From the NCBI RefSeq assembly GCF_008368715.1, contig NZ_SMRS01000001.1, positions 434,001-498,000 on the forward strand: DNA of 64,000 nucleotides, given 5' to 3'. Position 1 is the first letter of the stretch. The number at the start of each line of letters is the position of its first letter. The notes under the pieces were generated by a model that was given only the letters and a program-made list of their open reading frames with translations, searched no databases and was not told the origin of the DNA. The translations under genes were made by a program, and so were the position numbers. Below, in pieces: positions 18,506 to 27,566 of the stretch. The DNA comes from Nitrincola tapanii (GTDB lineage: Bacteria > Pseudomonadota > Gammaproteobacteria > Pseudomonadales > Balneatricaceae).

Positions 18506-21500
18506 ATGTCTGATTCATCCAAGCATTCTCCAGTGTTGCGTGCTGAACGGGTGGCGTTGACTTATTTTGTTTTCGCCATGCTGTGGATCTTGACCTCGGA
18601 TTATCTCTTGGGTGGACTGATCAGCGACAGTCGTACGCTGGTCTCCTTGAGCATGTTCAAGGGCATCTTTTTTGTCTGTACCACTTCGGCACTTTTGTAT
18701 TTGGTGCTGCGGGTCACGGCGAGAAAAAACCGAGCTGAGCAATCTCAGTCGATGAAGCGCAGTTTTCTCTGGGTTGCGATGGGTTTGATGCTCTTGGTGC
18801 CCCTCTTATCCGTCTCAACCATCCAGCTCAGTCGTCCGCTGGCGCTACAGCAAGCGGGTGAACAGCTGTCGGCCTTGGTGACTTTGAAGAGCGCGCATTG
18901 GGAAGATGAGCTTAGTCGCACATCTGAGGTGTTGGCGTGGTCGCCACTTGAGCGTCAAGCCCTGAAGCAGGATCTTGAACTCTGGCCTCTCGCCAGTCAG
19001 CAGGGACAGTTTACCTGGGTGACCTGGCAAAACGAGCGCTGGTGGAGCTTGGATGCCACCGGTGAGTTGTCAGCCATCGATCTGCCTATTTCTTTATCCC
19101 TCCTGCACACGCAAACCTGGCCGCTGCTGTTAGATCTTGAGATGCCCGAAACTAAGCAGCTCAGTGCTTGGGTGCCTTTAGGTGATGAGGGCTGGCTGTT
19201 GGCTGAGCAGAGTTATGCTCAAATATACCAGCCGGTCTATCAGTTAGTCATCTGGGTGGCTTTGCTGGCGCTGGCGACCGCCGTTGCGGTGGGTGGTGCG
19301 CTCCATCTGGTCTGGCGACAAAGTCAGCGTTGGTTAGCGGCGGTCAAAGAAGTGGAGTGGCATGCGGCGCACGAAGCGGAGCTGCTGCATCAGCGTAATC
19401 TCTACAACACCCTGTCACAAACCAATCAAACCATTATTCGTAGCACGCATGAAGCCAAGCTCTTTCAGGATATTTGTGATATCTGTATTCGTTACGGCGG
19501 GCTGAAATTTGCCTGGATCGGTCGTCTGGATGAGGAGAATCATCTGCATCCAGTGGCCCAGGCAGGACAAGATCAGGGGTTTATTCGTCAGCATTATGCG
19601 CGTGTTGAGATAGAAACAGATTCGGCTCGGGATCCGGTCAGTCTTGCGGCCATTCAGTTACAACCTGTGATCTGTGATCGCCTAAATCAAGATTGTCCCT
19701 ATTGTCAAAACCAGCAGGTGGCGTCCTCAGCCAGTTTTCCTATCGTGGTTGAAGAAGGGGTGTACGCGGTTCTGAGTCTGTATGCGGATGAAGATTGTTT
19801 TTTCAGTCAGGATATCGTGGCCACGCTGTTGGAGATGACCAGTGATATTGCGTTTGCGATCCGCTTTTTGGAGCAGGGAAAAGCCTTGCAGTCGGCGGTG
19901 CGGGTGATTGAGGCCAGTCCGGTGGTGCTGTTTCGCTGGGAGCTGGATTCTAACACTTGGCCCGTCAGTTATGTCTCACAAAACGTGCGGCGCTGGGGAT
20001 ATCAGGTTGAACAGTTTCTTTCAGGTCAGCTCAATTATGCCGATATTGTGCATCCAGATGATGCGCAGCGCGTCACGGCGGAGGTGGAGGCTTATCTGCA
20101 ACAGGAAGGGATTCAGGAGTATTTCCAGGAGTACCGCATCTGTTGCGCTCAGGGTGAGGTGATCTGGGTTGAGGATCACACCAGGGTGGTGCGTAATGAG
20201 CAAGGTGAGATACAAGCAGTTGAAGGTGTGGTCAGTGACATCAGTCAGCGCAAGGAGAACCAGCAGCGTCTCGATTATCTTGCCCATCACGATAGTTTGA
20301 CTGGGCTCTATAACCGTCTACAGGTTTTAGATGAGATCGCGGCACATGCTCATCCGAATACAGCGCTTTTGATGTTGGATTTAGATCGCTTCAAGGATGT
20401 GAATGACACCTTCGGGCATGAAACGGGTGATCAACTTCTTTGTCAGGTGGCACAGCTTCTCCAGCGAGAAGTACCTGAAACGGCGACCTTGGCGCGTTTA
20501 GGTGGGGATGAGTTTGCTTTGTTGCTGGAGGCAGAAACTCAAGACTTGATGCGCTTGGCGAAACATTTGATTGCGATTTTGCAGACGCCAATTCTGCTGC
20601 CAGAGGGGATGGAGATTCGTATCGGTGCTTGTGTCGGGATCAGTCGTTATATAGATTGCGGTCGCCGAGGTGAGGAGTTACTGCGGCAAGCGGATACCGC
20701 ACTCTATAAAGCTAAAGAAGCGGGACGAGGGCAGGTCTGCTTTTACAGTGATGAGCAAACACGCGCTTCGCGTGAGCGCTTAGAAATAGAGGCACGTTTA
20801 CGTCTGGCGCTTGAGCGGCAGGAGTTAAAGGTGGTGTATCAGCCACAAATCGATCTAAAAACAGGTGAGCTGGTCGGTGCTGAAGCCTTGTTGCGTTGGT
20901 TTGATCCCCAGCAAGGCGCGATTTCTCCCGCACACTTTATCCCTATCGCCGAGCAAAGTGGTTTGATTCTACGTTTAGGTCACTGGGTGTTAGAGCAGGT
21001 CTGTGAGCAAGGATTGCGTTGGCAGCAGCAAGGTTATGCACCGCTGACCTTGGCGGTCAATTTGTCACCCTATCAGGTTAGGCATGGCAAGGTGTTAGCC
21101 ATGGTCCAGGAGGTGCTAGCGAGCACCGGTTATCCCGCTCAATTTCTGGAGTTGGAATTGACCGAATCCGCCTTAATGCGCCAGGAGGATGAGGCCGAAA
21201 CTCTTCTCGATGAGTTAAAAGCTTTGGGTGTCAGTTTGGCGCTAGATGATTTTGGCACCGGTTACTCCTCTCTTGCCTATTTAAAAACCTTCCCTATCGA
21301 TGTGCTCAAAATTGATAAGAGTTTTGTGGATGATCTCGAAAGTAATCAGGATGATCGTGAGATAGCCGCGACCATCGTTGCCATGGGGCATACGCTTGGT
21401 TTAAAAGTCTTGGCGGAAGGGGTGGAAACAGAAGAGCAGTTTGAATGGTTGCGCTCCCTCGGCTGTGATTATTTCCAAGGTTACTTAAAAAGTCCGGCAG

Positions 21501-21553
21501 TCAGCGCAGAAGAGTTTGTACGTTTCTTGCAGCCTAAGAGGGATGAGGGTTAG
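18506..21553 (+). CDS. Membrane GAF-PAS-GGDEF-EAL c-di-GMP enzyme
   Basis: 1015 aa. Membrane helices near 15-35, 45-60, 86-105 and 245-270 surround a periplasmic sensor segment of about 140 residues. Then come a GAF-like domain (about 300-460), a PAS domain with PAC (about 470-595), GGDEF (intact GGDEF at 666-670) and EAL (EAL at 793-795, with DDFGTGYSSL and the EGVETEEQ glutamate). Both catalytic sites look intact, so it could make or degrade c-di-GMP. No RxxD inhibitory site is visible five residues before GGDEF. Follows the receiver/TPR gene by 17 bases in one operon. A role in motility or biofilm switching is inferred. Confidence 0.93.
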   Translation: MSDSSKHSPVLRAERVALTYFVFAMLWILTSDYLLGGLISDSRTLVSLSMFKGIFFVCTTSALLYLVLRVTARKNRAEQSQSMKRSFLWVAMGLMLLVPLLSVSTIQLSRPLALQQAGEQLSALVTLKSAHWEDELSRTSEVLAWSPLERQALKQDLELWPLASQQGQFTWVTWQNERWWSLDATGELSAIDLPISLSLLHTQTWPLLLDLEMPETKQLSAWVPLGDEGWLLAEQSYAQIYQPVYQLVIWVALLALATAVAVGGALHLVWRQSQRWLAAVKEVEWHAAHEAELLHQRNLYNTLSQTNQTIIRSTHEAKLFQDICDICIRYGGLKFAWIGRLDEENHLHPVAQAGQDQGFIRQHYARVEIETDSARDPVSLAAIQLQPVICDRLNQDCPYCQNQQVASSASFPIVVEEGVYAVLSLYADEDCFFSQDIVATLLEMTSDIAFAIRFLEQGKALQSAVRVIEASPVVLFRWELDSNTWPVSYVSQNVRRWGYQVEQFLSGQLNYADIVHPDDAQRVTAEVEAYLQQEGIQEYFQEYRICCAQGEVIWVEDHTRVVRNEQGEIQAVEGVVSDISQRKENQQRLDYLAHHDSLTGLYNRLQVLDEIAAHAHPNTALLMLDLDRFKDVNDTFGHETGDQLLCQVAQLLQREVPETATLARLGGDEFALLLEAETQDLMRLAKHLIAILQTPILLPEGMEIRIGACVGISRYIDCGRRGEELLRQADTALYKAKEAGRGQVCFYSDEQTRASRERLEIEARLRLALERQELKVVYQPQIDLKTGELVGAEALLRWFDPQQGAISPAHFIPIAEQSGLILRLGHWVLEQVCEQGLRWQQQGYAPLTLAVNLSPYQVRHGKVLAMVQEVLASTGYPAQFLELELTESALMRQEDEAETLLDELKALGVSLALDDFGTGYSSLAYLKTFPIDVLKIDKSFVDDLESNQDDREIAATIVAMGHTLGLKVLAEGVETEEQFEWLRSLGCDYFQGYLKSPAVSAEEFVRFLQPKRDEG

Positions 21554-21680
21554 TCATGGCCTCCATTGGAGGCTGAAAAGAATGCGTAAAATATTGATAT
21601 ATAAGATTTATTGGATTTTATTTTTTTAATATACCCCCAGGCTGTTACCCCTCAATTCCACAGCCCGTACTTGTAGATTA

Positions 21681-21755
21681 GTTACTCAAAATGAGTAACG
21701 GTGAGTAATAGTTACTTGACTAGATGCACGGGTACAAACTAAAGTTACGCGTAAC
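21681..21755. repeat. Cluster of palindromic TTACTCA/TGAGTAA and GTTAC elements
   Basis: The inverted repeat GTTACTCA-AAA-TGAGTAAC (21681-21699) is followed by another TGAGTAA (21702-21708) and TTACT (21712-21716), and then by the perfect 12-bp palindrome GTTACGCGTAAC (21744-21755). It lies between two convergent genes, so there is no nearby start for it to regulate. This is the left edge of the defence island, where an integration or recombinase site is one possibility. Confidence 0.6.
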
Positions 21756-21759
21756 ACGG

Positions 21760-21811
21760 CCCCCGCCTCTTTGCTCTTACTTCGGTAGGATGTCATACGC
21801 GGGGGTTTTTT
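21760..21811 (+). terminator. Structured terminator with inner UUCG hairpin
   Basis: CCCCCGC (21760-21766) pairs with GCGGGGG (21799-21805), followed by a run of Ts on the plus strand. The 32-base loop holds its own hairpin, CTTAC-TTCG-GTAGG, with a C(UUCG)G tetraloop at 21780-21785. The orientation fits the end of the plus-strand c-di-GMP operon or of a small RNA encoded between 21554 and 21810. Confidence 0.6.
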
Positions 21812-21826
21812 ATTGCTAGCCAAAAT

Positions 21827-22798
21827 TTACCACCATGCATCCCAGCCATCCGGCGCTCCCATTGCCTCGAAACCGATTTTGTAGTCCGACGCAACGGCAG
21901 GGAATTCTTCAAGATGTTCTTTTACACGCAAATGCCACCGGCTTGATGAGTTCAGCTGCAGTACCATATGCCGGCAAATGGCCATGAGCAGAAACGGCCG
22001 TGATATCAGTTCTTCATCAGATAGATTACGGCCTCTTAGCATATCCAGCCATTCTAATGCGCCAGATTCGGGAAGAGAGGGCTGGTCTACGATGTTGCGA
22101 TTCCATAGTCGGCTATGGTGTGCACAGATATTTCTAAGATAGTTAAGGGAGCGCAACCAGCTCTGAAATGCCTCCCAGTCTGCAACACCATATTGCATGG
22201 CAATCTGAGTCTGATGTTTTACTTTCATCATGGCAAAGAGTTGCGATAAGGCTCCAAAATCCCAGGTTTCGACGGCCACCCAAATAGGCAAGTCTGTGCC
22301 ATGCTTCGCTTTGTAATGCTCGACAAAATCTTCTTTGGAGCGCGCTTCAACGTGAATGCGCTTTCGGGTCCACGCATTGAAAGCCGTTGGTTTGCCACCG
22401 CCTTTTGTTTTATTGGCGAATGACTTGTGCAATTTATCGGGCTTGGTGTGAGCAAACGTATCTAGCCTGCCCAGTAAATGTGCAATATCAACACGCAGCG
22501 CAATTTCAATACGTTCCAAAGCGTCAAGTAACAATAATCTCAGCTTTTTATCAAACAGGTACAATTTGACAGCATCGCGCAGCTCGGTATTAGGAATAAA
22601 GCTATCCGTAATATGAGACAGACGCCCTGCTTCATCAAACTCTTTGTGCCTGAATGGATACCAGTAGGCGCTCAGACGGTAGTATCCAAATTGCTCAAGC
22701 GAAGTCAGTGCCGCGGCATCATCAGAAACCTGCATACCGCGGTCTTTGAGTTGCTCAAGCTGTTGTTCGTAACTCAGCCAAGGTCTGGAATAGGACAT
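21827..22798 (-). CDS. Abi-family (Abi_2/AbiD-AbiF type) HEPN protein
   Basis: 323 aa. It resembles the Abi_2 family of lactococcal AbiD/AbiF phage abortive-infection proteins: the N-terminus has PWLSYEQQLEQLKDRGM and FGYYRLSAYWYPFR, and the C-terminal half carries the HEPN ribonuclease motif R-x4-H as RNICAHHSRLWNR (Arg222, His227). Such proteins are thought to block phage growth by RNA cleavage that also harms the host. The ATG at 22798 (MSYSRPW) follows AGGATT; an upstream frame extension to 22858 lacks a ribosome-binding site. It is the last gene of the minus-strand defence island, 92 bases after the DUF2971-type gene. Confidence 0.88.
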   Translation of the reverse strand: MSYSRPWLSYEQQLEQLKDRGMQVSDDAAALTSLEQFGYYRLSAYWYPFRHKEFDEAGRLSHITDSFIPNTELRDAVKLYLFDKKLRLLLLDALERIEIALRVDIAHLLGRLDTFAHTKPDKLHKSFANKTKGGGKPTAFNAWTRKRIHVEARSKEDFVEHYKAKHGTDLPIWVAVETWDFGALSQLFAMMKVKHQTQIAMQYGVADWEAFQSWLRSLNYLRNICAHHSRLWNRNIVDQPSLPESGALEWLDMLRGRNLSDEELISRPFLLMAICRHMVLQLNSSSRWHLRVKEHLEEFPAVASDYKIGFEAMGAPDGWDAWW

Positions 22799-22890
22799 AG
22801 CGGTTAATCCTGTAGAAGTTCTTCCTGTAATTTTAATGGGCCCGTAAGTTTGATCCACGGTTTCTGTCGCTTAGATAACCCTAGTGAATA

Positions 22891-23573
22891 TCAAAATGTC
22901 TGAATACCAAGCCGGTATTCGTTATGGTCAATCTGCGCTTCGCAGTACATAAAGCCGTGCTGGTCTGCACCGCTTTTTACCCGGTCTTTTTGTTCTTGCG
23001 GCATCATGGCACCGCAGATGACCGAGACAGTGACGTCGGTGGGCATATGCAGGATACGGTTCGGGTCGTATGGAATCAGCCCAGCTGGTATTACCCCCAG
23101 GAGTTTTGGGGTGGTTTTATCCCTACATTCCAGCATATCGTCGCTACAGCAAAGGTCGCAGGTAAGGCGGTATTCCTGTTCATATTCCCAATCGCGGCTT
23201 TTAACGAAGAATAAATCCAGCAGCGATTCGTAATCGCTTTTTTCCGGAGACTGTTCAGTAATTCGCTGTTGACGATACTGAACCGGGCGCAAGTGACGGT
23301 GATGTTCGACTTTACCGGAAAAAATGAATGGGACCTGTCCAGCTCCAACACCATGCCCCGGTGTTCATCGGCGTAATGCGACCACATCAGCAGGTTATCG
23401 ATGACCGATTGCGGCATTTGCCGTTTGCATGCGTGATAGATTAAATAATCGGTAGACGGCAGCATTTCAAATGGGTCGTTCAGGGCGCTGCGTGGTGTGC
23501 AGCGCAGGTAGAAGTTGCTGAAAAACTCTGCCTGGTAGGGCATGTATTTATAAAGTGTTGGAATGTCAGTCAT
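22891..23573 (-). pseudogene. DUF2971-type gene interrupted by a -1 frameshift at a homopolymer
   Basis: Two minus-strand reading frames together make one DUF2971-like protein of about 227 aa. The first frame begins MTDIPTLYKYMPY and reaches LLMWSHYADEHRGMVLELDR, the family's hallmark region. The second continues RPVQYRQQRITEQSPEKSD and VKSRDWEYEQEYRLTC. The switch falls in six consecutive As (plus strand 23319-23324; UUUUUU in the mRNA). Slipping back one base, or one extra A, restores a continuous frame. It may be a sequencing error, a real inactivating deletion or programmed frameshifting. The start codon overlaps the stop of the RT gene (TGATG). DUF2971 proteins occur often in defence loci; molecular function unknown. 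Confidence 0.8.
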
Positions 23574-26500
23574 CACTTGGCATCTTTTAGTGGTACGCCA
23601 GCTGGCGGTGTTTTGGTTTCAATGCCGGAGGTCATACCTGAACCTACTTTGTCTCTTCTGAAGTCAAACATGTTCATGTCAAAAGTATTGATGGCGACTT
23701 GGTTGTTTCCCGTTGAATGAGCAATCAGGCGCTTGTGACGTTTCTTGTAGGGAGCCATGGCGTAAGAACCACCAAACTCACCAGTATTAACGAGAACGAC
23801 AGGCTGATACATGTGGTAGTGCAATGCTTCTACCATAGTGTCAAAAGAGCCTACATCTGTGTTCATTGCCGGAATAAAAAGTGCATTGGATTTATCCTGT
23901 AAGTCTGCGCTGAGTTTTATGTCGGTTGCGTCGAAGCAAATTGCACTCGTCAGTTTGAAGCCTTGCTTGTCTTTGAACTTAGGCTGCTTGAGTTCAATAA
24001 AGAGTTGATAAGGGCGCCAGGATTGAATTTTTAATTCTCTCTCGCCTTCCATCATATGGAACTTGCCTTGAAAGCGTTTAATCTCATTTTGGTTACCATT
24101 GTGTTTGCGAGGCACAATCCATACGGCGCAATTGTTTGGGCCCATAACATTTGGCTGGTTTATGAATCCTAGTCCGGCTAAAACAATCGCGTGTGTTTTT
24201 CGGGAAAGTTGAACCAATATGTCCATATCGTCCTGGTGAACTGACAACTCCGGCCAGACTATCAAATCAATATCCTGCTCTCGTTCGCCTGCTTTACAAT
24301 CATCAATTTGCTGGGCTCGAATATGTTTGACGACAAGCTCTGCTACTCGTGCTACATGGCGACGATGTTTGTAACGGTAGTCAGGATTATCAAGTAGTGT
24401 CCCCGCCGTGACGAAGTCCTTCTTAAACGGCAGCTTGGACTGCACCATGGCTACCCTGAGTGACTTTTTGCTTTCGTTCCAATCTGGGTATACAAGCTCA
24501 GGAAGCCCCGGCATACCGGAAGACTGACAATAGTTCTCTTTCAGAACATTTAGTCGCTTATTCACTAATTCGCTGACGTTTTTAAACGTGTACTCCCTTG
24601 GCCATTCAAAGCCTTGGTCATTAACGTGAATACCGGGCCAACGGAGTAGCTTGGCTAACAGGGTCGATAGCCATGTGGAAAACTGCGCAGCTTCACCTGC
24701 CAAGGCTTCAGGAGTTGTCATCATGCCAAATTGGCGTTTGAAACTGGTTGATTTCAGGCCGCGGTAACCGGTTCTTGGAGTAAACGATTGGCCGAAGCCG
24801 GTTGGATCTGCAGAGCCAGCAAGTACGGCCCGCATTGCCAGGGCAATACGTTGCAGCTTCATAGGCTCAACATCCGTATGCTTAAGATGCTCTGAAATCA
24901 CAGATAATGAAGTCTGTGAGGTAAATTCTTCTATTGTTAATTCTTGTTCGAAGACTGAAAAGGAGGGTGGATTACTGTATCCCGAAGTGCTTTTTACTTT
25001 TGTACGACTCAGATCAATCACATCTTCCTGACCAATCGGCGATTCCTTTGCAGCGTCCAATAATGCACTAAAAAGTTTGAGTGCCATTATCTCGTTGCCT
25101 AATGGGCTGTCATCACGACTACTGATCTGATAAATCCCCATCGGTTTAGAAATATCTTTCAATGGCTTCGCTGATGGTTTTACATTCAGGTAGATACTGT
25201 CGGATAGTGTGCTGATGAATCCAGTCTTGTTTGCTTCGTACCATTCATACTTAATCGCTCTGGCGTGCAGTATCAACGAACGAACAAATTCTGAATCCTG
25301 GGTCGCTATCTTTTCAATAATATTTTGAATGCTTATTTGTCCTACGTGTAGATCAAATAAGCAGCTGGCAGCACGCAGAATAGGCTTCTGGTCATCAATA
25401 AGCTGGCTTGCAAGTAGAATACAAGATGCGATGCTTTCGTCAGTAATACTCTTTTCAAGAGATATGTTGCGGAAGCCTTTAGCCAGTTTGAATATCAAGT
25501 CTTGTTCGATGTCACCGCACGATTCTTCGAGGGTAGTATCGAGTCTCACAAGAAGCAGGAATCTGGCCTGCTCCGCGAGCAGATTGAATGGCCTATCGTT
25601 GTTTTTGTTTGCAGGCGAGCTGACCTTACTTTTTTCATCACTGCCTGGCTTAGTATCCGTCTCAATGTCGTTTAATACGTGCACAGCTTCGTTTTGCAGC
25701 AAATCAAAGTAGCTATTCACGTCGGCATGTGCTGGTATCGCCTGAGGGTCTTTACGATGAATAGTGACTGCAGAGTGCCTGAAAATTTCTGCCAGACAAT
25801 AAGTTGCTACCGCTGCCTGCTTTAGCTCGGCTTCGCCGATATTCTTTGAAGTCTGACATCTCCTGAGTCTGACATCCCTCAATTGCTCCAGAACGGGTTC
25901 AAGCACTTTTGGGCTGGGAAACAGCTCCAGACCTTTCTTCAGCAGGAGAACAAGGGCAGGGTCATGTGACCATGAGGCAATCAGACGGCGAGCTATACGC
26001 TCTTGCAGGTAGTCCCAATCACCGGCTATCGGGTTACCGCTTTCATCGGTTTGACGTGACGTGAAGTGACGCTTCTCATTAAGAATCCGTGTGATTTTGT
26101 TGGCGGCAAAACGTTTAAGCGTGTCTTCCCGTACATCGAAGACACTTTTCTCAATGGCGGCGAGCCGGTTTATACGACACTCACCCTCTTCCGAATTCTG
26201 GTCAACCTTGGAGCTATCGGATAGCATCAACAACGATTCTAGTTGAGTGAGCAGCTCATCGGCACTCTCGTTGCTCAAGGGGCCACTAAGATTACTTTGC
26301 ATAGCCTCAAGCGCGCTGGATATCCCTTTCGATTTACCGCGGTATACCTCTACCTTGGTTTTTTCTTTATTTAGTTCCAGTCCAATTTTTTTAAGCTCTG
26401 GTTCGAGCCATGTATTGATCGCATTCCGGATATTCCTTAGTGGAGTAGGATTATCTGCATTCCTTGCAGGCCCTGTTATGACCAGTCTCATATCGTCCAC

Positions 26501-27556
26501 GTAGCGGCAGTAGTCAATCAGGGTGAGGTTCTTTGCGGGTGTTTCAGGTAAGCCGCTTTTGATCCACTGCGACATCTGAGTGTCAAATTCGAGCATGTAA
26601 ATGTTGGACAGAAATCCCGAAGCGACCAACCCTTGTGGCAAACCTTTGCGAGGTTTTGGCACAGTGTTTGTCGCACAAAGGTGATATGCCTTTTTCGCAC
26701 ACTCTGACCAGTCCCAGTTATTAAATGCCATGAGCAGTGTTTCAGCTGTGCCTTTGGCAGAAATGGGTGTGTCCTGCTCCGCCTGAACGATCCCCCGAAT
26801 CTTCTCGACAAGTTTTTTTCTGTTGATCAGGTCAAAGAATTGCTTGAGGTCAAGCTCAACCAGATAGACCTCTTCATCGGCTGATTTTTCCGGGAGCGTT
26901 TTGGCGGCAAAATGATAGGGGCGTTGGAGGAACTTGCGATAGTCAGTGAAGTATTTGCTGTAGATGGTCGTAGCGCCGTAGTTATGCTCAGCGGTCAGAT
27001 TTCCTTCAGAGTCTTCACTGTATGTGCAATAAAGCCGGTTGCCGTAACTTACAACCTTCTTTTCGTGCACTTCATCATAATCGGTCGACGGATCGCCCTG
27101 CAGAGCTTCGACATCATTTGCCAGGCACATCATGACAAGGGTCATGATGGTTTGTTCTTTGATGCCTATATGTGCAAGGGGGCGGAGTTTTATGTCATCA
27201 GGCGTTTCAGGCTCCCACTTAAGGCAGTAGCATGGGCCATCAGATGGGTTATCAAGATAATTGTCGCCTTCTTTAGGACAGGTATTTTCGATAAACGACC
27301 AGTGTGCTGTTTTGGGTGCAGGCACAAGCTTCAGCTTCTCGAAGGATAGCTTCCCACTGCTTATGTCATTAACCCATGCTTGGCAATGCTCTGCGAGGTG
27401 GAGTGCCGATTTATCCAGCTCAAAGTTATCGGCATACCAGTTGGTGTTGCGGATATAGTCATGCGCTTTTTTCCATGCCAAAGCCATCAGCATCTTGTCG
27501 GCTAGATATAAATCGGTCAGCCGAAGGCGATCATATTTTTCTGGGATTTGCGGCAT
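23573..27556 (-). CDS. Defence-type reverse transcriptase fused to a nitrilase-like domain (DRT1/UG1-like)
   Basis: 1327 aa. The reverse transcriptase part (about 170-420) has the first catalytic Asp in VELDLKQFFD (Asp236), the KGLPQGLVASGFLSNIY motif and the active-site YVDD at 352-355. A long, largely helical middle (about 430-1020) has no domain I recognise. The C-terminal carbon-nitrogen hydrolase fold (about 1030-1310) keeps the nitrilase triad: Glu1103 (VWPELSVH), Lys1165 (FQGKFHMMEGE) and Cys1207 (SAICFDATD). RT-nitrilase fusions are known as defence-associated RT type 1 (UG1). No group II intron or diversity-generating context is visible. It begins ten bases after hsdS with AAGGAAAA as ribosome-binding site, so it is part of the restriction operon; base composition is more AT-rich than hsdM. 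Confidence 0.92.
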   Translation of the reverse strand: MPQIPEKYDRLRLTDLYLADKMLMALAWKKAHDYIRNTNWYADNFELDKSALHLAEHCQAWVNDISSGKLSFEKLKLVPAPKTAHWSFIENTCPKEGDNYLDNPSDGPCYCLKWEPETPDDIKLRPLAHIGIKEQTIMTLVMMCLANDVEALQGDPSTDYDEVHEKKVVSYGNRLYCTYSEDSEGNLTAEHNYGATTIYSKYFTDYRKFLQRPYHFAAKTLPEKSADEEVYLVELDLKQFFDLINRKKLVEKIRGIVQAEQDTPISAKGTAETLLMAFNNWDWSECAKKAYHLCATNTVPKPRKGLPQGLVASGFLSNIYMLEFDTQMSQWIKSGLPETPAKNLTLIDYCRYVDDMRLVITGPARNADNPTPLRNIRNAINTWLEPELKKIGLELNKEKTKVEVYRGKSKGISSALEAMQSNLSGPLSNESADELLTQLESLLMLSDSSKVDQNSEEGECRINRLAAIEKSVFDVREDTLKRFAANKITRILNEKRHFTSRQTDESGNPIAGDWDYLQERIARRLIASWSHDPALVLLLKKGLELFPSPKVLEPVLEQLRDVRLRRCQTSKNIGEAELKQAAVATYCLAEIFRHSAVTIHRKDPQAIPAHADVNSYFDLLQNEAVHVLNDIETDTKPGSDEKSKVSSPANKNNDRPFNLLAEQARFLLLVRLDTTLEESCGDIEQDLIFKLAKGFRNISLEKSITDESIASCILLASQLIDDQKPILRAASCLFDLHVGQISIQNIIEKIATQDSEFVRSLILHARAIKYEWYEANKTGFISTLSDSIYLNVKPSAKPLKDISKPMGIYQISSRDDSPLGNEIMALKLFSALLDAAKESPIGQEDVIDLSRTKVKSTSGYSNPPSFSVFEQELTIEEFTSQTSLSVISEHLKHTDVEPMKLQRIALAMRAVLAGSADPTGFGQSFTPRTGYRGLKSTSFKRQFGMMTTPEALAGEAAQFSTWLSTLLAKLLRWPGIHVNDQGFEWPREYTFKNVSELVNKRLNVLKENYCQSSGMPGLPELVYPDWNESKKSLRVAMVQSKLPFKKDFVTAGTLLDNPDYRYKHRRHVARVAELVVKHIRAQQIDDCKAGEREQDIDLIVWPELSVHQDDMDILVQLSRKTHAIVLAGLGFINQPNVMGPNNCAVWIVPRKHNGNQNEIKRFQGKFHMMEGERELKIQSWRPYQLFIELKQPKFKDKQGFKLTSAICFDATDIKLSADLQDKSNALFIPAMNTDVGSFDTMVEALHYHMYQPVVLVNTGEFGGSYAMAPYKKRHKRLIAHSTGNNQVAINTFDMNMFDFRRDKVGSGMTSGIETKTPPAGVPLKDAK

Positions 27557-27566
27557 GGGGTTTTCC

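Noticed and set aside
21554-21830. Copy of the tRNA-Arg 3' end as the second attachment site
   Set aside because: Read through by eye in both orientations; no stretch similar to the tRNA T-arm and acceptor end is present, so no att pair can be claimed.
22891-23576. Two separate overlapping small genes
   Set aside because: The two frames complement each other as N- and C-terminal parts of one DUF2971-like protein, and the second would need a TTG start without a ribosome-binding site.
23573-27556. RT as a group II intron maturase or diversity-generating retroelement
   Set aside because: There is no intron structure and no template/variable repeat pair near it. The C-terminal nitrilase and defence neighbours point to a defence RT.
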